Positions 27,601-39,600 of a stretch of 64,000 nt of DNA are shown here, in pieces. How positions within the stretch are numbered: the first letter of the stretch is position 1; each line of letters starts with the position of its first letter. The position numbers and the translations under genes were made by a program. Where the stretch lies: contig NW_017804098.1 in NCBI RefSeq assembly GCF_001625305.1, positions 1,104,985 to 1,168,984 of the forward strand. Reading direction: 5' to 3'. The DNA comes from Branchiostoma belcheri. Its lineage: Eukaryota; Chordata; Leptocardii; Amphioxiformes; Branchiostomatidae. The notes below the pieces were generated by a model. It saw nothing but the letters and a program-made list of their open reading frames with translations, did not search any database and was not told the DNA's origin.

Positions 27601-30600
27601 GCCAGCAGAGATGTAAGGCTACCCTACATAATTGTCATTCGGGATGCAATTGGAAATCTGTAATGGCTTTCCTGCACCTTGCGAATATTGATGGAAATAG
27701 GACACTGGAGGAATGTTGGGGTTGATGCTGGTGGAGATGGGTTGTGACACTTACGCTGCCAACCACGGCAATGGTGCTTAAATGTCAGGTCTGCCACCGC
27801 CTTATAAGACATAAATCATGTGTCGGTAATGGTTCCTGATGGCATCTTTTCTTTATATGTTCCAACTGTGTCTCACTAAAGCTTCTCTGCTAATAAAAAA
27901 TATGAATCCCTACCAAAGCACAAGATACCAGTAGAGGTTTGACACACAATATTCCTGTGTTTTAACCTGATGCAATAGTTGATTCCTGTCATGGATGAGT
28001 CATGGATTGATGTGAAGTAATCTGAGCTTGGTGGGTCGTTTAATAGCTGGTTTAGAGCTGGTAGACATTGATTGAAGGTTTGTATGGTAGGATGATATAA
28101 GATATATGCAGGTGTATTGTTTGGCTATTACCTTCATGTGGCTTAAGATTATTTCTGCCACACGACTTTGCGTGCCTTGAAATCTAATTCGATGCAACTG
28201 GGTATGAATACATCAAAATACCATTAACATGCTGCTTCAGAAAAGCTAATGCCTTTTGAGTATGATAATGATCATCTTTATGTAGCCATAATGCTGTAAT
28301 CAAGCCCATGCCATAAGGTATCTGGGACAGGTGTAAATCACCTGCTTGTGTTGCCCAATAAAAGTCAAATAAAAATGCTGCAGGATCCATAAATGCTACA
28401 TTTACACTGTTTCCATTTTTCATGCAGAAAGCACATCGACATTGTCATCATTGACGATGAAGAATATGAGAAGGACGAGAATTTCTTTGTTGAGCTTGGT
28501 GAGCCCTACAAGGTCAAGCCAGAAGGAGAAGGTAAGGCTGTCATTTGTATTCCAACAGTTTTCCTACAGTTCAATATCGGCATCTGGCATAAGATCATTC
28601 CACAATATACTTAACCCAGTATTTTAGTATAGGATAAGTTTGCTACATAGTTTCTTACATGTTACACTCTAAAAATGTTCTTACTGGTGAGAAGGCTTTG
28701 AAGCCAATTGTGGTTTCAATCACTATAAGCAGTAACCGTAGTTAATGAAACAGAAGGCAATTCCTTTCTAAAGAAAATTTAATTCTCAATATGAGTTGCA
28801 GCTTTTACCTGGGAATATCCCTAAGCAGCACATTTGTGATATTAGATCTGTAATGCAGTTGGCTTAATGAGCAGTGAGGCAATAATTTTTGTACCTCTGG
28901 GTACAACTCGGATAGAACACTTTTGACTGAAAACTAGTTTACTAGAAAACTGCCTCCAAAAGGCAAATGAATGCATGTTGAAATTGACACAAAGTTCCCA
29001 GGTTACTATATAAATTGTATAAGAACTTTCTGAAGCTATCTTCTATGTTGGTATAGCACCAAGACAAATGGTACTCTGACGACCTTCATATTTTAACTGG
29101 ATTAAGACTTTTGTGTGTAAATGAGGGGATTTGGAGGGGATAAGAGGTGATGCTCCCCATGGCTTCCTGTGACAGTATTTCATTATGTCAAAGTTCCTCC
29201 AGGCTTGTAGACAAGAGAACAAGACCCAGGGGTACACTCTGTTGTCATTATCTTAATGAAGTCTTTACTAGACATATTGATCAAGAATACCAGTCATTTC
29301 ATCCAATATACAAAGTCAAGAAAAATTGATGTTCAACTCCAGTTTGTCAAATTCATAGTCAACAAATTATCTCTGGAATGTCAAATAAATCCCATAGTGT
29401 ATTCAGTACCTTAGTATGTCTTTCCATCATATGTATTATTATGACATTATTGTATTATAATTATCATTTTTCATCAAACATGAAATGCTGTTGACGCATG
29501 CATTGTTTTCAATGGATAGTATTTCAGCACCAAGGAGAAGGCAGTGGCTATTGTTCTGGCAAACAGTGTATAGTTTAAGGATAAGTTATGCTCAACAGAA
29601 CACTCAAAAACTATAATAATTGTAGCCTTGGCTAGGAAATTCCATCAACTAGAGATGTCAAGAATAGGCTTTCTGACTTTTCCCCCCATGCTGTTATTAG
29701 AGAACATTCTCAACTATTTTCCTTCTTTCTTCCCCCTTGATGGAAACAGTACCCAGTTCCCATATCAATCCAAAAACCCAATTTAGCATTTTTAAATGAT
29801 GTTGTAATTTGATCTCATTTTCTAGATTACTTTATGTCAACTGGTGTTAAGGAATGGACACTAAGTGGAAGTCCCTAATGAAGGTTGTTTAATGGCAAAG
29901 GAGTGATGCACTCAGCATACAAAATCAAGACATGAGACCCACAAATGTTTCAGCAACAGACAAAACATGTATCTTTTCTAACTGAAATCAGAACTACACT
30001 GTACATACCTACAAGTTAACACCAGATGAAGACTCTTAACTTAGCTTAATTTTGTGAAATGCTGTAAGTTGGAGAAGTTAACGATGTGTAATATGTTGTT
30101 TTGACAGAAGGGGGAGAGGAAGAGGAGGAGGAAGTAGAGGAACCAACCAAGCCAGTGGAGGAGATGACCGAAGAGGAGCGCATCAAATGGCTGGGCAGGC
30201 CACAACTGGGCGAACACAAGAAGGTCGAGCTCAAGATCATCGAGAGCTACGAGTTCAAGGTCGGTACTATGACTAGATGTCAATATATGAAGAAACATCT
30301 CACATGTGAGCTTCATAAAGATGTCTGATGGAAGTTTTCATGTAGTGCTATCCACATCCACATGGCATCCTTGCCAGCTAGGCAGTGGGATTCTGGAGGG
30401 TTAACTGAAGGACAAACAATTACAGAGCATCTTTTTTATGGTGTTATTATTCAAATACATGTATCACAGCTACAATGTATGTGTGGGTAACAACACGATA
30501 GCTGCCATATTGAAATGTACATCTACATCTAGCTTACTTCTTATCTGCAGCATCACCTCACATATCCTATATCATCTGCAGCATTCTGAACACTTATCAC

Positions 30601-33600
30601 TGTGACAATGTCCATACATCCACCAAATGGATTTGAGAAGTGCATGATTGTATGTTTGGATATAGAGTTTGCAAGACTATCTAAATGCCTTATGTGCATT
30701 GTATATATTTTCCATAGTTACTTATAATGGACTAATGGATATGGGGGTGAACTTGAGAGGCTAATGCTTCACACTTACATAACAGTACCAATGGTACCAT
30801 ACAACTGGTGCAGGGAATGCAAAACCAAATAAAAACATGTGAAGTTATTTTATCTTGAAATACACGAGGAAGCCCAAACGAACTATGCAGTCCTGATATT
30901 AGGCTTTCTTTGTACTTCAATCTACATGACAGCACATGGCAATTTCTCAACTCTACAGACAAAACAAATGTCAAGTCTTTTCCATCACAGGTTGCTTATT
31001 GTCAAGATTTTAAAGTTCACTATTGGTGAGGACTCTTCTCTTGTACAGGGATATATTTAGTTTTGACTTAAAGATGTCTTCTCTAATAGAAACAACAAAC
31101 AGCGTATTGTCAAAAGAATATAATGAAAATGTTTCAATGCAAATAGGTATCACAAAGGTGTCCATTGTTCCTCATCAGGTTGAATGTACCGCTGAATGCA
31201 TGTCAACACTCTGGCATATCCCTGGCATATGAATTTAAAAAAAAACATGCTAGCAAGCACAGACAAAGGTTTCGATCTGCTGGTACCCAGAAAAAGCATT
31301 CCTTTCACATTGATAGTGTTGACTGTTAAAACAGGTGTGTGCTGTTGTCTGATTCATGCAGTCATGATCACAAGCATGTATCACACCTAGACTTTGGTGG
31401 TTCATACATGACTGACACTAGACAATGATGTCACAGTCAGGAAACAGTTGTGTAAACAGGCTGAGTACTTTGACATTTCTGTTGTCTGGGGAACCTTGGG
31501 CGAGGGCATCAACCTTGCACAGAGTCAAGTATGCTCCAAACAGCCCTGTAGCATGTTGGAATGCAATGTACCAGTTTTAGACTTTAATTGCAACACAGTT
31601 TATTCCATCATAATATTAAACTTCTTGCAGCTCTTCCATTATTTTTTAAATTTTCAACAGCACATGATCATTTCCTTGAGGGATAACAAAAATGTTCCTT
31701 TTCATGTGTTAAAAAATCATGTAGGTCCAACATTTGCTAATAAAAAAAAACTAATTTTGACAATCTTGCCAAAGGTAGATTCCTCCAAAGTAAATACCAG
31801 TAGCAAGTCTTTAACAGATTTGCTACTAGTATTTACTTAACATTGGGGTAAAAGTAAGTGTAAAACATCTTGGTGAAATAATACTGTTCAAGTCCCATGT
31901 AGTTGTAGCCCTTGTGCAGCATTTTACTACTGTGATGGAGGTGCCACTTATTCAAGTGCCCATCATGTTTATTCCTGTTACCACCAAGTTCCCTTATCGG
32001 TACATAACAGCAGGCTGTGGCTGTGATCTGCTGATTGGTTCTTGACTGTAGAACCTCCCACTCACGTCATAGCGATGATAGCAGAGCTGTAGGCTACAAG
32101 AGGGTCTAAACTACCAACATGATGGATAAGCTGGTGTTTACCACTCACCACTCTGGGAGTGGTGCAGTCATTGACAGTATCATGGAGTCTTGCCCAGAGA
32201 ACTGTTTAGAGTTGGAGGTTCCTTGTTAGCACTCATTTCATTTGGGTACAGATTACATCCAGATGTAAGGATTCTGAAATTCAGGGACCATCTGCCTGAT
32301 GTTCTACCTTGATGAAATATATATATATATATAAGCTGAAATTACAGATAGTTCCAAAACGTCCAGAGAAAATTGGTGTTTTAGTTGGTTCTTAGTGTAT
32401 GAAGTTTGAACGTGTCAAAGTTGCTATGCTAAGAAAATATAGTTTACAACAATTCCTTTACTTCTTATACCCTTGCCACCACTGAACCATGCATATACAT
32501 TTTGTACTACTGGTACGTACTGACACCTTTCCAACATTATCTGTCAGATATATTTCCTCACAGTACTGATAAAAATCCTTTTCCGCTCTAGATCTAGTTC
32601 CATCACTGTTACAAATTTCCACTGGATTTATATAAGGTATATTCCTCATAAGGTGTATTCTTCACAGGATAAAAGACGGGGAATTACTTTCCAGCAATTT
32701 TTCAATTTTATCTTCACCAAAAACTTGGCCTTCCTAAGATTCAATTTCAGACAAGCTAGTCATTTTCTGGTATTGGGTATAATGTCAGCCTTGCAGCTTT
32801 AAGTCTAAGTGAAAATGAATATGTCTTTGAGTTCTAATATGTTGATTGATGTCCCATTTCTAAAAGAAGTATATTTTTCAGAAATTTCAGGTTTCTAAAC
32901 GCAAGTCATGTTTGAGTGGAAAGTCAGTACACACACAACCAGCAGGTTTATGAACCATTGATCCAACCTTTGTAAGACAATCAGCTTATCACCATCACAC
33001 CCAATTAAAAGGCTCTGTCTTCTATTATTGATAAATGTTGATCCATCCTTGTTAATCATGAAGATGAACAGCAGCAATATTGATAACCAACGAATTTGGC
33101 AAGGAGCCACACTGACTATCAGACATCTAGTGAACTGAGGACTGCTGGCAACTTTCCTAACAGCAGCACTTCTCCCCTTGCTACTAAAAAGTCACCTTTC
33201 CTTAATGTGGTTTTACATAATGTTCCATTCTTCTATTATCCCTCCAGAGCTTTATCTCAGTGATATCCAGCAGGCATGCCTTTGTGATGCCTAGAATAAG
33301 CTAACAGTGATTACATAATATATGTTGCACATATAGAATATGTATATTACATACGTGTGACGTACATATTCTTGCTGCGACCCTCCCTCTGCTGTATCTG
33401 TAAAGCCACTAAGCCCTAGAAGCTGATTGCATTGGGTAATGTTGCTGTACTGACGTCAATGTAGGTTTGTTAGCTGCATAGTGGATTGCTAGATCTTTGG
33501 ACTGGAAAATGGCCCTAAAAGAGAATTTAAGACAGAGACCTGCAGCACAGTATAGATGATTGTATCATGGAGGTAGGCCATTGAGGTAGAAAAAACTGAA

Positions 33601-36600
33601 ATTAGTCTTTCTCCATTAGTAGGTAGCCCTTAAAGGTTTTTCTATATAAGGGGATGTATTGCGATAATTTATATATACTTACTGTATGAATATCTTGTCA
33701 GAACATAGTGTCAGAACTCAAGAATGTTCTAAGCCTTACAAGCTGAGTAGGGGGGCTGGGAGGCACCATGGTTTGTATTTGGCTGGCTGTACAATTCAAA
33801 TTCATAATCTCTTCCATCAGTAATTCATCTCCACCCTAATTTGTAACAACACTACATCATGTAATCTTGACAAAACATTGGAGGGTTGGTAGTTGTCCAA
33901 ATGGCAATGTGATAAACCATGGTATAGAACATCCTTGGATAAACATGTATTTTCAGAAAAAAATTAAATTCAGTCTTTTACCAAACAGTATAGAGATGCT
34001 CCTATGAGATGCACAATCAGCAAATTCAAACGTTTGAAACGTTTCTGTCATGTAACAACTTTCATGAATGTATTCTTACAACATTGATGAGTAACAGCTG
34101 CCACTGTTTGTATTTCCAGAATGCCATGGACAAACTGATGAAGAAGACAAACCTTGCCCTGGTGGTTGGTACCTCCTCATGGAGGGAGCAGTTTGTGGAG
34201 GCTGTCACTGTTTCAGCAGGTGCACTATTATATACCTCACTTAGATTAAGGAGGTTTAACACAGACCTCCTTGCACAGATCAATTTCTATCAGCGGTAGA
34301 AAAAGGAGGAATTAAAAGTGCAAGCCATTCGAAATTTTGGGGTGCTCTGGAGAATGGCTGGTCAGAATGTCATTTTCCCTTCCAGTCTTTTATTTCTGTA
34401 TCAGACAATTAACTTTGTTCCAGAACCATTCAGTTGACTGTTGAGAAGAATTTTATAGCTATCCTCCAGAGTCTGCAAAGTTATTAAATGGCAAATCCCC
34501 AATACTTATTGGCCAAACATGGGTTGAGGCTGCTATTACAGTCACCATTCAACAGGAGGTAATAAGATTCATGGAATACGAGTCCTATAAGGACAATTTC
34601 TGCAATGTAATGGCCTCACTTTGGAGGCAACTGAAGTGTATAGGCATTGCTGGAGGCGGGCAAATGCTAGTTATATTTATGACTATTAAGTTAACAATGG
34701 AGGCTTGCATGCAGAAAGTAAGAGGTGTTGCCTGTGGGTTGGAAGCATTGTATGTGGGTTGCAGACTATGTGGGAAGTTGGTATAGTTGACTAGTGCAAA
34801 ATCACACAAGAAATATCAAATTAGATAAAATTTTGAAGCAAACTGTTGGAGGTTGTGCAATGTGACCTCATTTCTTCGCCTGTCATTGGCAGCACAACAC
34901 TTGCATATTCCATGACAAGAATGATGGTAATTCCATGATATATATGGAACTACAGTCTCTATTTGCTAAACCAAGTCATGTTGATTGTTTGATAATCTGC
35001 TGTGAATGAACAACTTGTACATTTGCATCAGAACCCTGTTGTTACTTGGAGCAAGTGAGATCATCTTAAGTATCAGTGAAAATTTAAGTGATTTATATAG
35101 AAACCTAAAACTTCCTCTGTCTGGGAGCCATCTTAATGAATGATGAAGTCAGAACATGCATCTGAAGTACATGTGCATTGTAATGTATATGTCTCCTAGT
35201 CTCCTACATTATTAACTTTGACATATCTCCAAGGCATGGCAGACTATCAAGACATGAATAGTGGAAGCCCAATGCTAACACAACATCACTACATAACGGA
35301 ATCTCACAAGTTCAAAGTCATGTAAACATCCCAAAAGTATATTTAGCAGCCTTGAGGATTTTTGTTACGTGTCCATAAAACTTCAATTAACTGGCAATTT
35401 CCCAAATGTGGAGGCCCCATGTTAACAACACAGTAATAATTGCATAACAGGATCTCACAAGTTGCAAATATCATCCCCCAAAAGTATAATATTTAACAGC
35501 CTTGGGAGACTTTTGCCTTGTGTCATTGAAACTTTAAATGGCAATTCACCAAAACAGTCATCATGTTGTACCAATGATCCATTTGGATTGACCAATGCTC
35601 ACACTCCCTAGGAAGTGCTAATCTCACACTAAAACTGTAATGTGGGTTTTGATGTTGTTTCCCAGCCGGATCTAAACTTAAATTAAAATACAACTTGTAA
35701 CATTTCAGAGATACAAAATGCATGGATGATATTCAATGCATAAATATGAAGTGGCAACCCATGTAACTCATTGGTTCATGTCATACAAAATTACCCATAT
35801 ATTAATAACTATAGTTATAATCTCTAAGTTTCAAGAATGGCAAATGTCAAAGAAACAAACAGAACCAAATGTGTAAATAGCATACTCAAACTGCATGCAC
35901 AAAATGTTTTTGTTATTTCCTCATAGGGATAATACATTACATCATGCATCATTCCTGACGTGCTTGACAACTCCTAATCTCTTCCACTCAATTTTCTGAA
36001 ATTCTTGTCTTAGAACCAGAAACTAAGAGCCTTGTGTATGATTCAGATACATTATGGAATCCTTGGATTGCCCAATCTGATGCAAGCAAGGCTCTGACCT
36101 AGTTTCTTTGCTTTCTAGATAAAAGTGTTTGATATGCATATTCGAGTTTGCAACTTGGATATATTTTACTTGTCCCATGTATATGATAACAGCAGTGGAA
36201 TACAAAGTGTGCCCTCTAAAACATTACAGGGTAATTTGAGCATGTTATTGTTATAATGTAGAAAATTGGAGGGAAATTATTTCCAAATACTAGTTTGTTA
36301 TGTCATGGATTCACAACCAATTTCACAACCCAATGTTGTATAATTGCCTGTCAATCATAAAAAATGAAGAAACCATTATCAATAAGAATCTAAAAACTTT
36401 TGGTAGTTGTCTCTCCGCTTGACTAGAAGAACACACACTCAGCAAGCTTTACCTCAGTAATACCATTACTGAGTTGACCTTTGGTAATTAGCAGCCATTT
36501 ATCAAAGCAATAACACTGTTAGCATTAAAGGGCATCGCACATTTTCTTCCTCCAAAGTCAAATAAATATGACCTTGAGCCTCCAGATTCTTCATTCAAGA

Positions 36601-39600
36601 ACTACAATTGCAGTGTATTGTACCTACTATGGACCAAAACACTTGTCCTTCTTTCATTAAAGAATTACTAGAAGTATCCTGCAAAGATATCCATAAAATG
36701 CAAAACTCTGGATGACTTCCTGATATGGACAACCATAAAAATTCTGCAGTAATAACTCTCTTGTCATAGGAATATGCAAGGTGTCGTAAATTGTCCTACC
36801 AGCTAGATTGGAAAGGATCATCATATCTATCCTAGAAATTCCCTGCCAGCTGCCTCCAGAAGCTGCCTCTATAGCAGAAGTCAAAATGTAGTTGGATCTG
36901 TCCCTTCAAATCAAGCTCAAGACCACATTAGACTAGGCTGACCAATCTAGGCAATATTACAACACAGGTAATGTTTTATGTATCAGGTGTATTGCATCAT
37001 GTACATGTTCTTCTATACATTCCTTTTTTTCTAAGATATGTGACATGTGTTGATTTCCACCATGACTGTCGTTATGTTCTCTCCATCTGATACCTAAGGG
37101 AGTGAAAGGAGTCCAGTTCCATTCAAGGACTGACATACATCATCTTTCAACAACCCTGAGCAACATTTGAAACCATCCTTAAAATATAATTTGCAAGGGT
37201 TTATAGCATATCACACGTAAAAAAAGAAAAACATATCTGTCAAATTTTTAGGAGAGTACTCGGAGCATTGATGGCAAAAATAAGAGACTTTGTTGTAGCC
37301 ATTTCCAACTGCCAGCTTGCTGTCAGAAGTGGCCATTACAGGTGGCAGTGGAATTTATCACAGGCTGTCTCATGATATGCTGACTGCAGGTATTCGCAAT
37401 GTCATCAACTCCACTGAGCCTTTCTGAAGAAAAACTGCAAAAAGTCTGATTGAAGTCATAAATCTTCTGTAGCTTGCAGCTACAATTCAACCGCAGTACA
37501 AGAGCATCAATGAACACTCAGTTTCCCATGTAGCCAAAGCTTTCATGCTGTCAGTATGGACTCTTAACACTCCCTTCAGATGCCATCTGTTGCCAGTCAC
37601 CAATGTGATCGCAACCATTAATCTTAACATTTTGTCATTGTGCTTCCTTTCTCTTCCATATTATTTTGCCCTGTCTGGTGACCATTTTTGCTGATTACCA
37701 TTGAATACGCATAGGGGAAGGTAACCCATTTCACATTGCTTCTGATGAGTAGTGTCCTAACCTAGTGATGTAGAATAGACAATAATGTACAAACTGTGTG
37801 CTTCTGACACTAACACTTGTGTGAGCCACAGGGTACAACAGATCTCATGTTCGCTTTTCTACAAAACACCAAAACAAAACCAAAACAAAACAAAACAAAA
37901 CAAAAAAAAAGAGATTTTGAAAACACTTTTGAATTCCAAGTGATTATTATTCTGATGTTGGATATCTTGGGCATAACACAGAAAACATTCTCACATCAGA
38001 AGTACTGTGCATTTGTATTTTGAATAGTATTACAGTAACTCTGATTTTGGATTGCTCTGATGCAGTAGTAATTCTAGTCAGAAGTAAGAATTGCTCCCTG
38101 TGGTTGACACCTATGGAAAGAATGTATCAGCTTCAGTCTGCACTGCTGTGTCATGTAATATAAATAATGCTTGGATACCATTGGCAATGTAGGATGCCTT
38201 TTCAACGTGTGTCTGTGGGGTCTGCACCAGACTTACAGATCATATACTGTAGATTTACATTGCACCATTTGTTGTGCAAGTTAGGTGGTGAGTGCATACT
38301 CTGGCCCACATGGAAAAAATCTGTTTCTCTTCAAAGTTTTCTGTTTCAAAATATGTCTTAATGCTATAAGTTTACACTGATTGTGAATTAAGCCAAGATA
38401 CCAGTTATATATGTCAGACAGATTCAGAAATAAACAGTCTGGAGTGAAATAAAGAAACGATCACTCTCTCTACATAATCATGAGCCATTTTGCCTGAATA
38501 ATGACCTATTTATCAGGTCATGTCATTCTGTAAGTCAGAATTGGTCTTTACGAGGACATGATATGATTCTGTGAGACAGAAGCTCCCTCACATTATTAAG
38601 GCATGTACAGTCATGTACTTTCTGAAATAATCCAAAAGTGTGACAATCAACAATTTTCTGCTCCTCAAGTCTGACTGAAACATTTAAATAGGACTGGTGT
38701 ATCTTGGGCACTCATACTCATAAACTTTCAGCTTTCAAGACATATTTTTCTGATAGAAAGTTATGAAAAAAGAAGATTTCTTCTTTGTGGTACAGACTGT
38801 GCTAACATTTCCCTAACAGCAACTCCCTAACAACATTGCATGTGCGGTTTCTATACAGATTTTACCTGTCAAGGGTGCAACGAAGGCATGTAACAACCTC
38901 CTTGCATTTTATTCTGTGTCTAGTTAACCCTGTCTCTCACCTCACCTCACCTCTCCTTGTGTTGAGTTGTGTGCTGTTTTATAATTTGAAGTTGTGCTTT
39001 CCTAATGTTGAAACAAATGACATGACTTCTGGATAAATACTTGAAATTGATATTTCTTGACTGTGTAATGTACAAATGTAAAGAAGTATATTCATTTTGA
39101 AATTCTTTGTTTTATCCCAAGAATTAAAACCTTTACTCATTTGACTGCCAGCAAAATTCAGAAATCATGTTGACCAGTGTGTTCTGTTTGAGGTTGTAGT
39201 GATCTTAGTTATCATTATCTCTGACTCCATTATGTTTTGTCTAAAGAACAATGAATGTAGACTGGGTACCATCCTGGTGAGTTTATGTTTGCTCCTGTAG
39301 TTGCTGGGTGTCAACCAAGTTGGCTAGTGAATATAGAATAGTGGACATAAAACTAGTATGGTACCCAGGCTACAATGGATGTATTATCATAATTATGATA
39401 CACTCATCATTAAATCCTCATATTGAGAAATGTTATTCAGTTTGTGGTTTTGAGATCAAAATTGCATTACAATTAAAGGGACATTCTGTGATATGTTCTT
39501 AAAAACTAATTGGAAGAAAGAACAATCATCTTATAGTTGGGTGCAGAAACAAAAGTCAAATGCAAAATCATTTGAAAACGAGCCAAAACACAACCTCAGT

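Larger units (their letters stand above)
3615..28427 (+). other. NCX intron 1 (24.8 kb)
   Basis: Starts GTAAGT and ends TTTCATGCAG. It is AT-rich, with many short open frames on both strands and none resembling a known protein. Contents noted separately: the inverted-repeat element at 10334-10491, a tandem 18-mer at 18538-18573, a two-copy 38-bp repeat at 25863-25940, and a retroelement-like ATT tail at about 26020-26056. A GC-elevated patch lies at 12690-13080. In mammals this intron precedes the mutually exclusive exons A and B. I saw only one exon of that type, at its 3' end. Confidence 0.9.
30260..34119 (+). other. NCX intron 3 (3.9 kb)
   Basis: GTCGGT to TTTCCAG. It holds a 51-nt hairpin at 31788-31838 and an AT dinucleotide tract at 32316-32333. 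The remaining open frames look random. Confidence 0.85.
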
